A stretch of DNA of 62,759 bases from Nonomuraea maritima (lineage in GTDB: Bacteria > Actinomycetota > Actinomycetes > Streptosporangiales > Streptosporangiaceae). The notes beneath the pieces were generated by a model. That model worked only from the letters and a program-made list of their open reading frames with translations, was not told the origin of the DNA and ran no database searches. Below, piece by piece: positions 15,618 through 24,183 of this stretch. Within the stretch, counting starts at the first letter, position 1. Each line of letters begins with the position of its first letter. The DNA lies in contig NZ_FNFB01000040.1 in NCBI RefSeq assembly GCF_900100395.1, positions 1-62,759 of the forward strand. The letters run 5' to 3'. A program made the position numbers and the translations under genes.

Positions 15618-18600
15618 TCACTGCTGAGCCGGCGGGTTCTCCGCCGGAGGGGCCTGGAGGTACGGCGGGTTGAACGCGGCCCGGAGCTCGGGCATCAGAA
15701 AGGCCGTGTTGACGACCTTCTCCCCGATCTTGAACGGCATCTGGAGCCAGAAGTCGGCGAAGCCCTGCCGGTGGAAGAACCGTCCGCCGGCGCCCATCAT
15801 GAACAGGTTCCTGGCGACGGCGGTGCCGCCGGACGTCACGAGGCCGCCGAAGCCCGAGACGAGGCCGTCGAGCACGGCGTCGCCGCCCGTCAGCTTGTGC
15901 GTCTGGCCGTCGGCGCCGGTGACGCCCCACACCGCCGCGTTCATGCTGCCGTTGACCCAGCCGGTGAACGCGCCGAGGCCCGCGTTGAAGCCGAAGTCGT
16001 ACGTGCCGCCGCGCCAGCGGACCGGGTTCTCGTTGCCGCCCCACTCGTTCGCCCACGTCTTGTCGTGGTTGAACGGGCGGCGCTGCGGGTGCTTGCCGCT
16101 GTCGAGGTTGGAGATGACGGACTTCGGCTCGCCCCAGCGCGCGCCTCTGATCTCGTGCATCCCCGTGCTGAGGGCGGTCTTGACGGTCGCGCCGACCGCG
16201 GCGTTGGCGAACGACTTGAGCACGTCCTGGCCGGTGAACGGCTTGTTCTGGATCGCCGCGACGATGCCGTTCGCCGCCAGGTTGGCGCCGAACTCCAGCA
16301 TGAACTCCTGGCCGAACTCGATCGCGACCTTCTTCGCCAGGACCTTCACGTACGACGCGTAGGCCGCCTCGCCTAGGCTCACCCGGTTGCCGTGCGGCGC
16401 GGGCAGGCCGGTGACGCCGTCCAGGGCCTCCCGGTAGAGGGTGGTGTCCAGCCTGACCGAGCCGCCCCACGGCATGCGATTGGCCTCCCTGAGCCCGCGG
16501 CCCCAGCCGCGCAGCTCGGTGAGCGGGCCGCGGAAGTCGTACTCGTTGCCGGTCAGCTTCAGCCTGCCGTCGACCTGCTCGAAGACCAGGCCGCGGTCCG
16601 TGCGCTGGGCGACGATGTCGCCGTTGACGTCGTACGTGCGCCACTGGCCGCGCCAGGCGTCCTTCTCCAGGAAGCCGCCGCCGGGCAGCGCCTTGCGTTC
16701 GCGGACCGTCGTGCCGTGGTCGAACTCCTTCCACGCGCCAGGGGTCGCGGGCGCGGAGTCGGGCACGTACTCGCGGACCCGCAGCGGGCCGTCCTGCGCC
16801 GACAGGTGCGGCGGCACCTCGCGCAGCACGACCGGACGGCTGCCCGGCTGACGCAGCTCGTCCCTGAAGTGCCTCGCGTCGCCCACCCGCTGGTCGCCCC
16901 AGGCGCGGGTGTCGGGGTTCCACCAGCGCCGCACCTGCTCGCCGTTGCCGAACGACACCCGCGTGCCGTCCTTGGCGAACTTCTCGACGAACCAGCGCTC
17001 CTGGCCCGTGACGGGATCGACGGTGCGCCAGCTGTCGACGTACTGCCCGCCGCCGAGCATGTCGCGCTCGCGGATCAGCGCGCCCGTCGCGTCGAAGTCG
17101 CGGAACGAGTCGTCCCAGGGCAGCCGGATGTCGTTGGAGCCGCGGAAGTACAGCCGCTCGCCCGAGGCGATCTCCGTGCCGTTCATGGACAGGCTCTTCC
17201 ACTTCCAGGTCGCCGAGTCGATGTCGCCGGTCGCGCTGACCCGCTGGACGAGGCCGCTCTGCTCGATCCACAGGCTCTGCTCGCCGGTCAGGTTCCCGTG
17301 CGCGTCGAGCCGGACCCAGGGGCCGTCGACCCCCTGCAGATGACCGTTCGCCGGGTTCACCGCCGGCGGCCTGCGGTACTCGCGGACGGAGCCGTCGGCG
17401 AAGCCCTCGCGGGCCACCCGCACCTGGCCGGCGTCGTCGAACCGGTCCTGCCAGAGGGGACGGCCCGTGCCCGGGTTGTCGAGCGGCACGCGGTAGCCAC
17501 GATTGCCGCCGGCCTGCCACGGCAGATGGGACGGGTGCGCGGGCGGGGTGCCGACCGGCGTGGCGTAGTCGCCCACCTTGAGTTCGGTGCCGTCGGCCAG
17601 CTTGCCCTTGAAGCGCACGAGCCGGCCGGTCGCGTCGAGGTCGAAGACGCGCCCGTCCATGCCGGCGTAGCGGACGCCGCCCGTCTGCGCGGCGCCCTCC
17701 TTCGTCCAGGTGTAGAGCTGGAAGCGGTTGTCGGTCTTCAGGTGCCGGACGAGCGACTCCGGCGGCGCGGCCTTGATCATGGCCTTGCGCACCCACAACG
17801 GGGGGCGCTGCTCCGACCACCGGGTGGTGGTCAGGACACCGCCGTCGGTCAGGCGCTCCCGCGTTCCGACGTCCTTGCCCTGCTTCGACTGCGACTTGTA
17901 GGTGTCGGCGCGGGTCCCGTTCGGCGAGAAGCCGTACTCGCGGTAGTGGTCGGCGACCTTCGCGAGGTGCCCGGGGCCCCACTGCCGCTGCGCCAACCGG
18001 CCGTCCGGCAGGGTGTCGGTCCAGCCGCCGTCGAGGTCCATTCTCCGTACGCCATGGGCCAGCTCGTTGCCGCCCGCGTCGAAGCGGTGCCAGCGCCACT
18101 CGCCGCCGTGCTCGACGGCCAGCACGTGCCCCTTGTCCAGGGCGTCGCGGTACTGGTGGACGAGGTTGCCCCGGTGGTCGACGTCCCGCCAGGCGAAACC
18201 GGAGGTGTCGAACCTGCGGACGCCGTGCGCGGTCATCGCGCCCGCATCGTCGAAGTGCGCCCACGTGGTGGTGCGGGTCGTCGGGCCGAAGGAGACGGTG
18301 TCCGTGCGCCGGAACGCGTCCAGGACGCCGCCGCCCGGGTACGCCCGCCGCGAGAAGACCTCCACCGGGTTGCCCGTCGAGCTGAGCAGCCGCACGTCGG
18401 TGCCGTTCGCGGAGAACTCGGCGTGGCCGTGGTGGAACATGTTCGTCCCCGCGGGAGCCTGGATGCCCGGATGCGGCTGCCTGGACCAGGTGTTCGCCGT
18501 GTGGTCGACGGTGTACTGGAAGTCGGTGCGCCTGCCGTCCTTGAGCACGTTGAACCCCGAGTGGGTGAGCGTGCCGTCGGCGGCGTGCACCTGGAACTCG

Positions 18601-21600
18601 CCGTGCCGGGCGCTGCCGCGCAGGTCGTACGCGACCCGCACGCCGCCGCCGTTGACGGCGGTGACGACCCGGTTCGGGAGCACCTGTCCCGCGGCGTCCT
18701 CCAGATGGCCCACCGCGCGGGTGCCGGTGAAGACGGCGTACGTGTCGCCGCCGGGCGCGTGCAGGCGCGAACCGGTCTCCAGGTGGTTGCCGTCGGGGGT
18801 GTGGCGGACGAAGTTGCCGTTCGCCGGGTCGGTGATCTGGAGGTTGCCGTCGGCGCGGCGCACGACGGTGAGGCCCGCGACCGGGTTGCCGTGGGCGTCG
18901 AGGAGGTGGGTGGTGGGTGCGCCGCCGCTGTGTCGTACGGAGATCCACTGGTCGAGGTGGGCGCCGTTCTGGCCGCGTACGTGGACGGCGTCCTCGATGA
19001 GGTGGCCGGTGGTGGCGTCGAAGACGCGGTAGCTGCCCTGCGGGTCCTGGACGCGCGGCCCGCTCGCCGTGTCGGTGACGGTGTGGCCCGGTACGGGGTT
19101 GCCGTGGACGTCGACGAGGTGGGTGGTGGGCGCGCCGCCGTTGTGGCGTACGGAGACCCACTGGTTGAGCGAGGCGCCGTTCTGGCCGCGTACGTGGACG
19201 GCGTCCTCGATGAGGTGGCCGGTGGTGGCGTCGAAGACGCGGTAGCCGCCCTGCGGGTTCTGGACGCGCAGCCCGTTCGTCGTGTCGGTGACGGTGTGGC
19301 CCGGTACCGGGCGGCCGTTGACGTCGGCGAACACCAGCCGCCCCTGACCGTCGGGGACGACCCGTCCCGCACCACCGGCCAGCTGCAGCCCAGGCGGGGA
19401 CGCGGGCGGCGCCAGAGGCTGCGGCCCCACATGCGAGGACGCAGGCGCCGCCCCCGCATGCCCGCTGCCGGCCGCAGGGGGCACGGGCCCGTGTTGGGTG
19501 GGCCCGGCGGGTGTGGGGCCGTGCTGGGTCGGGGCGGAAGGTCCGGCGGGTGCGGGTCCGTGTTGCGTGGGTGCGGCGGGCACGGGCCCGTGCTGGATGG
19601 GCCCGGCGGGGGCGTGGGGGGTGGGGTTCGGGGCTGGGTGGGTGTCGTTCAAGCCGTTGCCGGCGGCGTCGATGCGGGGGCGGTTGCGGATGCTCTCGTC
19701 GGAGAGGCCGGCGAGTTGCCGGTCGATGCGACCGACGTCCACGCCGAGGTCGGCGAGTCGGTCGATGCTCCGGGCGACGCGGGCGTCAGCGGCGTCGAGG
19801 GCCTGCCGGGCCCGAAGGTGGAGCGGCGAAGGGGTGGAGCCTGAGCCGACCAGGGTGTCGATGCTGCGTACCAGGGTGTCGGCGCTCGCCCGCTCGCCAC
19901 GGGCGCGGACGAGGTCGCCCCACGCCTCGATACGGGCCGGGCGCGCCGGATCGTCCGCCCTCCCGAACAGGGCGTGGACGGCGTCGGCGTCCTTGGCCCA
20001 CAACCGCTGGATCTCCGGCCCGGACAGCCCGGTGTGCCCGCCCCCACCGGACCGTGCCCCGCCCCCCACAACGGAGGGAGGAGCCTCGACGACACCGCCC
20101 GCCGACCCAGGCGGCACCGAGGCGGTGCTGGTCACCGAGGGCGGTGGGGTGGAGCCCGCGGCCGCCGACGTCTGCGGTGTGGGGGCTGTGTGCACCGGCG
20201 CGGGTGGTGGGGCGGACACCGTCATCGCCGCGGGCGGCGGGGTGGCGCCGGTTGCCACGGCGGGGGGCGGGGTGGCGGTTCTGGCCTTGCCGGGGGCGCC
20301 GGCCAGGGTGGGGAAGTCGGGGCCGTCCAGCAGGTTCAGCGCAGACGTCGCCCTGCCCTCGCCCGCGTTCCCGTGCGGTACGGCGGGCGGCGTGGCCGAC
20401 ACCCCCACCGCCGAGGACGCCGCATGGGACGACACCATCGGCGACGGCACGGCGGGCGTGACCGAGGGCGGCGCGGCGGTCGACACCGACGGCGACGGCA
20501 CGGCGGGCGTGGTCGTCGTGGTCCCCGTGTGGGGGGTGAAGGTGGGAGGCGGTGAGGTCTGGGAGACGGCCGCGGGTGGGGGTGTGGGCTGGGTGGGGAC
20601 GTTCGCGCCTCTGGCCGGCGCGTACTCGTCCAGGTGGAGGGTGACGTTGTGCGCGACCCTGGCCTGCGTCGAGGGCTCCGACAGGTGCGCCCCCGTACCG
20701 AAGACAGGGGCGTCGGCGCGGTTCATCGACGAGGGAAAGAGCAGGTCGAGCGCGCTGTTCACCGACGTCCCCGACCCTCCGGCGTGGGCGATGCCCGGCA
20801 CCGACGCGTGGGTCGTGGAGAGCGAGGAGACGCTCACGGAGCCGCCGTCGGCGAGGCCGTGCAGGCCACCGGTGCTCTGCAGGCCGGCGGGGACGTGCAG
20901 ACCCGCGGGAGCTTCCACGGCGGCGAGGCCGTGCAGGCCCGCAGACGATTGCGCGGCGCCGTGCAGGCCGGCGGGAGGCTGGACCGTCGCGAGGCCGTGC
21001 AGGCCGGTGGGGTTCTGGAGGTTGGCGGGCACGTGCAGGTTCGTGGAGGTCTGCAGGGCGGCGACGTTCTGCAGGTTCGCCGGCGGTTGCAGGGTGGTGA
21101 GGGCGTTCAGGCCCGCGGGGTTCTGCAGGGTGGAGAGGCCCTGGGTGCCGGCGAAGGCGGGCCCCTCGTTCGGCAGCGCGGTGAGATGCGCGCTGACCCC
21201 GAGCCCCGGCTCCGTGCGCGCCCCGAGCGCCCAGTCGCCGACCCGTACGGCGTTCAGCTGGCTGATCGGCGTGTCGAGCAGCGCGTCCACCCGTCGCACG
21301 GCGTCGGGCGCGAACCGCAGGCCGTCGGTGAACGCGTTGCTCACCCGGAAGTCCGTCGGGGACGCGAGCCCGATGTTGGCCCGTCCCACGTTCAGGTCGA
21401 GCGCCCTCATCCCGGACCAGTCGCCGAGCTCCAGCCGTACCAGGTCAGGACGCGGCAGGTCCATGAGGGAGCCCGTGCTGTGCAGGTTGGGCGGCGCGGC
21501 GGCTGCTGCGCTACGGCCGCCCGCGTTCAGCAGAGGGGCGCCGAACACGTTGCGTCCCATCAGCCCGCGCTCGACGAAGCCGAGGCGCAGGGCCTCGCGC

Positions 21601-22781
21601 AGGCCGAACCGGCTGATCTCGCCCGCGTCCACCGGCAGGATGAGCCGCAGGACCCTGGCGCCGCCCAGCTGGGAGACGGTGAAGTTCCAGGTCGCGGTGA
21701 GCCCCCGCCCGGCCAGGTTCAGGCCAGTGGTGATCGCCCGGCCTGCCCCGTTCCAGGTGGCCACGGCGCCGCGCGCGATGGCGGGGGGAACGGCCCTGAT
21801 CACGCCGGGCACCGCCCGGATGCCGTCGATGGCGACCAGCCCGCCCGTACGGATCACGGCGGTGAAGGACGGCATGCGGGTGAGCGGCGCCATCACCCAC
21901 AGACCCCCCGACTTGATCCAGGTGCCCGCCAACGAGGTGAAGTTGCGCAGTCCCGGGATGATGGCGATGTCGCGCAGCCCGCCGCCGGTGAACATGCCGC
22001 GGAAGAAGTTGAAAGCGCCGATGCCGAAAGCCCTCAGCCCCTGCCAGGTGAGCTTCGCGCCGGCCGAGATGAGCTTGAAGATCGGGATGGCCTTGGTGGT
22101 GGGCGCGATCAGGCCGAGCCCCGACAGGAAGAGGTCGAGGAGGCCGGCCTTGCCCTGCGAGAAGTCCACGGCCGTCTTGATGAAGAGCGTCAGGTTGGCG
22201 CCGATCGCGACCAGTGCGGCCGGCCCGCCCAGGATCAGCGCCGGCACGATGAGCAGGATGGCCAGCCACTGGAAGGCCTCCCAGAACAGGTCGCAGTCCG
22301 ACACCGGCTGCTTGATGCCGCGCGCCAACGCGCTCACCTTCGCGGCCGCGGACGAGGCCGCGTCCGCCATGGCATCACCCGCCTGCCGGGCGGTGGCCGC
22401 GTACCCGTCGCGCTGCGGGAGGTCGTCCTCGGACGTGAGCCCGCGGCCCTGGCTCAGGGCGTTGTCGGCGCGCGCCTGCTGCTCGCGCATGGCAGAGGAG
22501 TAGAGGACCAGCGTCTGCGAGGACCCCTCGAACGCCTCGGCGATGCTGCGGACGAAGTCGCGCAGCGGTCCTTCGATCTTCTCGCGCAGCGCGTCGGCGG
22601 TCTTGCCCATCCACGCGCCGTCGCCGGTCTTGGCGAGCACCGTGTTGAGGGCGTCGTCGATGTCCCTGGCCACGCTGCCGAGCTCGGCCATCGACCGGGC
22701 CAGCTGGTCGATGCGGTCGGGGTCGCCCGGGGTCGGGTCGGTGCCGAGTCCGAGCGCGTCCCAGTCGGTAGGGCGCGGCAT
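15618..22781 (-). CDS. Giant repeat-rich T7SS-type secreted protein (polymorphic-toxin-like)
   Basis: A 2387-residue protein. Residues 1-150 form an ESX-like helical targeting domain (DWDALGLGTDPTPGDP at the start, later DGAWMGKTADALREKI). A hydrophobic region at about 170-270 follows, then GLH/ANLQ-type short repeats at about 550-635 and a Pro/Ala/Thr-rich stretch at about 700-900. Two perfect-frame 71-residue repeats plus a partial third (HGNPVPGHTVTDT ... VFDATTGHLIEDAVHVRG) lie near 1150-1295, with an RHS/YD-like beta region to about 2150 and a Gly/Ala-rich C-terminal domain. No known toxin motif is visible at the C-terminus and no immunity-like gene follows. ATG 22781 (GAGG upstream) is preferred over a longer frame to 22982. 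It is divergent from two ESX-type genes. Confidence 0.82.
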   Translation of the reverse strand: MPRPTDWDALGLGTDPTPGDPDRIDQLARSMAELGSVARDIDDALNTVLAKTGDGAWMGKTADALREKIEGPLRDFVRSIAEAFEGSSQTLVLYSSAMREQQARADNALSQGRGLTSEDDLPQRDGYAATARQAGDAMADAASSAAAKVSALARGIKQPVSDCDLFWEAFQWLAILLIVPALILGGPAALVAIGANLTLFIKTAVDFSQGKAGLLDLFLSGLGLIAPTTKAIPIFKLISAGAKLTWQGLRAFGIGAFNFFRGMFTGGGLRDIAIIPGLRNFTSLAGTWIKSGGLWVMAPLTRMPSFTAVIRTGGLVAIDGIRAVPGVIRAVPPAIARGAVATWNGAGRAITTGLNLAGRGLTATWNFTVSQLGGARVLRLILPVDAGEISRFGLREALRLGFVERGLMGRNVFGAPLLNAGGRSAAAAAPPNLHSTGSLMDLPRPDLVRLELGDWSGMRALDLNVGRANIGLASPTDFRVSNAFTDGLRFAPDAVRRVDALLDTPISQLNAVRVGDWALGARTEPGLGVSAHLTALPNEGPAFAGTQGLSTLQNPAGLNALTTLQPPANLQNVAALQTSTNLHVPANLQNPTGLHGLATVQPPAGLHGAAQSSAGLHGLAAVEAPAGLHVPAGLQSTGGLHGLADGGSVSVSSLSTTHASVPGIAHAGGSGTSVNSALDLLFPSSMNRADAPVFGTGAHLSEPSTQARVAHNVTLHLDEYAPARGANVPTQPTPPPAAVSQTSPPPTFTPHTGTTTTTPAVPSPSVSTAAPPSVTPAVPSPMVSSHAASSAVGVSATPPAVPHGNAGEGRATSALNLLDGPDFPTLAGAPGKARTATPPPAVATGATPPPAAMTVSAPPPAPVHTAPTPQTSAAAGSTPPPSVTSTASVPPGSAGGVVEAPPSVVGGGARSGGGGHTGLSGPEIQRLWAKDADAVHALFGRADDPARPARIEAWGDLVRARGERASADTLVRSIDTLVGSGSTPSPLHLRARQALDAADARVARSIDRLADLGVDVGRIDRQLAGLSDESIRNRPRIDAAGNGLNDTHPAPNPTPHAPAGPIQHGPVPAAPTQHGPAPAGPSAPTQHGPTPAGPTQHGPVPPAAGSGHAGAAPASSHVGPQPLAPPASPPGLQLAGGAGRVVPDGQGRLVFADVNGRPVPGHTVTDTTNGLRVQNPQGGYRVFDATTGHLIEDAVHVRGQNGASLNQWVSVRHNGGAPTTHLVDVHGNPVPGHTVTDTASGPRVQDPQGSYRVFDATTGHLIEDAVHVRGQNGAHLDQWISVRHSGGAPTTHLLDAHGNPVAGLTVVRRADGNLQITDPANGNFVRHTPDGNHLETGSRLHAPGGDTYAVFTGTRAVGHLEDAAGQVLPNRVVTAVNGGGVRVAYDLRGSARHGEFQVHAADGTLTHSGFNVLKDGRRTDFQYTVDHTANTWSRQPHPGIQAPAGTNMFHHGHAEFSANGTDVRLLSSTGNPVEVFSRRAYPGGGVLDAFRRTDTVSFGPTTRTTTWAHFDDAGAMTAHGVRRFDTSGFAWRDVDHRGNLVHQYRDALDKGHVLAVEHGGEWRWHRFDAGGNELAHGVRRMDLDGGWTDTLPDGRLAQRQWGPGHLAKVADHYREYGFSPNGTRADTYKSQSKQGKDVGTRERLTDGGVLTTTRWSEQRPPLWVRKAMIKAAPPESLVRHLKTDNRFQLYTWTKEGAAQTGGVRYAGMDGRVFDLDATGRLVRFKGKLADGTELKVGDYATPVGTPPAHPSHLPWQAGGNRGYRVPLDNPGTGRPLWQDRFDDAGQVRVAREGFADGSVREYRRPPAVNPANGHLQGVDGPWVRLDAHGNLTGEQSLWIEQSGLVQRVSATGDIDSATWKWKSLSMNGTEIASGERLYFRGSNDIRLPWDDSFRDFDATGALIRERDMLGGGQYVDSWRTVDPVTGQERWFVEKFAKDGTRVSFGNGEQVRRWWNPDTRAWGDQRVGDARHFRDELRQPGSRPVVLREVPPHLSAQDGPLRVREYVPDSAPATPGAWKEFDHGTTVRERKALPGGGFLEKDAWRGQWRTYDVNGDIVAQRTDRGLVFEQVDGRLKLTGNEYDFRGPLTELRGWGRGLREANRMPWGGSVRLDTTLYREALDGVTGLPAPHGNRVSLGEAAYASYVKVLAKKVAIEFGQEFMLEFGANLAANGIVAAIQNKPFTGQDVLKSFANAAVGATVKTALSTGMHEIRGARWGEPKSVISNLDSGKHPQRRPFNHDKTWANEWGGNENPVRWRGGTYDFGFNAGLGAFTGWVNGSMNAAVWGVTGADGQTHKLTGGDAVLDGLVSGFGGLVTSGGTAVARNLFMMGAGGRFFHRQGFADFWLQMPFKIGEKVVNTAFLMPELRAAFNPPYLQAPPAENPPAQQ
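18895..19330 (-). repeat. 213-bp tandem repeat inside the giant T7SS-type gene
   Basis: Two near-identical 213-bp units (71 codons), with a degenerate third start. For example GCGCCGTTCTGGCCGCGTAC occurs at 18961 and 19174, exactly 213 bp apart. DNA identity is much higher than needed for protein repeat function, pointing to recent duplication. Confidence 0.85.
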
Positions 22782-22854
22782 GGGGGGTACCTCACGTCCT
22801 CTTCGCGCGTGTGACGCCTTTCTTCCGTGCTGACCACGTGCCATGCCGTCCCGC

Positions 22855-22879
22855 GGTTCATCGCAGATAGGGGTGAACC
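22855..22879. promoter_or_regulatory. Inverted repeat in divergent T7SS promoter region
   Basis: GGTTCA-N13-TGAACC lies in the 152-bp gap between the giant gene (leftward) and the ESX-type gene (rightward). It is a candidate site for a regulator controlling both directions. Confidence 0.3.
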
Positions 22880-22933
22880 GGACTCCTGGTTCGCACGTGG
22901 TCCGAACGTCCGGGACTTCCGAGCCGTACGGAG

Positions 22934-23806
22934 ATGCCGTTGCCCGACTTCGCCATCGACTACAGCGTCCTGCACGAAGCACGCAAGGACCTGCACGACC
23001 TCGCCGACCGCATCGGACCGACGCTGAAGAACAGCGACTTCGCCACCCTCGGCAAGGGCGACTTCGGCGACGCCGAGTCGATCTTCGGCGACCAGACGCT
23101 GACCAACGCGTTCCGCAGCCTCTACCGGCTGTCGCAGAGCCCGATGGACAACGCCGTCGACCGGCTCAAGCGCCTGGGCGACCTGTTCGGCTCCGTGTCC
23201 GACGCCTACTTCGACGTCGACGCGCAGATCTCCGACGGGCTCGGCGTGATGGGCGCCAACATGGGGCTGGACGACTGGCGCAACAAGAAGGACGCCTGGG
23301 ACTACCGCAACGCCCACAGCGACAAGTGCGTGCCGGACAAGGACGGCAACATGCCGTCGTTCTGCAGCGCCACCGACCCCGGGCCGCCGCCGCTCGACCA
23401 GACCATTGACACCCCGAACGGCAAGGTGCACACGCACCTGACGCTCGACGACCAGGGCAACGTGGTCAAGGAGGAGACGACGGTCACCAGCGGTGACCAG
23501 ACCTACACCTCGGTCACGACGTACACCGACGGCGGCAAGAGCTACCACACCGAGACGACCTACGCCGACGGCGGGAAGGTCGTCGCCGACACCCACATCA
23601 CCGAGGACGACGGCGGCGGCACCATGACCGTCGTCGACCAGGACGGCAAGAAGACCGACTACACCCGCGACAGCCGTACCGACCAGTGGAAGAAGGTCGG
23701 AGGCGACGAGGACCCGCACAGCGACAACGACGGCGACGGCATCCCCGACGACGCGCCGCCGCCACGCCGCCCCCCTGGCGGCGGGCCTTCCCACCAGCAG
23801 ATCTGA
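22934..23806 (+). CDS. ESX-type secreted protein with acidic beta-rich tail, function unknown
   Basis: A 290-residue protein. The N-terminal 110 residues are helical like T7SS substrates (DFAIDYSVLHEARKDLHDLA ... DRLKRLGDLFGSVSDAYFDV). The rest is a Thr/Asp/Gly-rich beta repeat region (TYTSVTTYTDGGKSYHTET, TTYADGGKVVADTHI) ending in DNDGDGIPDD, a calcium-binding thrombospondin-3-like motif, and a Pro-rich tail. ATG 22934 follows directly on GGAG; TTG 22940 has ideal 6-base spacing from the same GGAG and could be the true start. It is followed after 34 bp by the WXG100 gene, so the two probably form one operon. Confidence 0.7.
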   Translation: MPLPDFAIDYSVLHEARKDLHDLADRIGPTLKNSDFATLGKGDFGDAESIFGDQTLTNAFRSLYRLSQSPMDNAVDRLKRLGDLFGSVSDAYFDVDAQISDGLGVMGANMGLDDWRNKKDAWDYRNAHSDKCVPDKDGNMPSFCSATDPGPPPLDQTIDTPNGKVHTHLTLDDQGNVVKEETTVTSGDQTYTSVTTYTDGGKSYHTETTYADGGKVVADTHITEDDGGGTMTVVDQDGKKTDYTRDSRTDQWKKVGGDEDPHSDNDGDGIPDDAPPPRRPPGGGPSHQQI

Positions 23807-23840
23807 ACACCCGCGACACCGCTCACGAAAGGAACCAGCA

Positions 23841-24146
23841 ATGCCGCCGAACATCTCTCTCGACTACGGCGCCATCGAGGCGACGTCGAACACGCTCAAC
23901 TCGGCCGCCGACAACATCGTGCCGATGCTGAACGACCTCAGGAACAACGTCAACGACCTGCTGCAGAACGGCCTGGTGTTCCAGCAGTCCAGCCCCGCGC
24001 TGAACGAGGCGTACGACAAGTTCAACACGAGCCTGCTGGCCGCCATGGACGGCATCAAGGGCTTCGCCAAGCAGTTCATGGACATCCGTACGCAGATGGA
24101 GAACATGGACGGCGAGATGGCGAGCAGCATCCGCTCCAGCAAGTAG
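23841..24146 (+). CDS. WXG100-family (ESAT-6-like) small secreted protein
   Basis: A 101-residue all-helical protein of WXG100 size, starting at ATG 23841 behind GAAAGGA. Two amphipathic helices flank a central turn where the usual WXG is replaced by GLVFQQS. The second helix ends in SSIRSSK rather than a clear YxxxD/E signal. WXG100 proteins are secreted as helical-hairpin dimers by EccC-powered type VII systems. The gene is convergent with eccC and shares a perfect terminator hairpin with it. Confidence 0.82.
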   Translation: MPPNISLDYGAIEATSNTLNSAADNIVPMLNDLRNNVNDLLQNGLVFQQSSPALNEAYDKFNTSLLAAMDGIKGFAKQFMDIRTQMENMDGEMASSIRSSK

Positions 24147-24155
24147 CGACGGACG

Positions 24156-24183
24156 AAAGAGCCCGCCGGACGGCGGGCTCTTT
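24156..24183. terminator. Bidirectional terminator between WXG100 gene and eccC
   Basis: AAAGAGCCCGCCG-GA-CGGCGGGCTCTTT: perfect 13-bp arms with A/T-rich ends, so it can act as an intrinsic terminator in both directions. The right end reaches the eccC stop. Confidence 0.88.

Noticed and set aside
16392..22503. Very long plus-strand open frames (over 1000 codons) opposite the giant gene
   Set aside because: They are GC-skew shadows: Arg/Gly/Val-rich, no ribosome sites, and the minus-strand frame has recognisable domains and repeats.
15618..22781. Giant gene considered as a nonribosomal peptide or polyketide synthase
   Set aside because: No carrier, condensation, adenylation or ketosynthase motifs; the repeats and ESX-like N-terminus point to a secreted protein.
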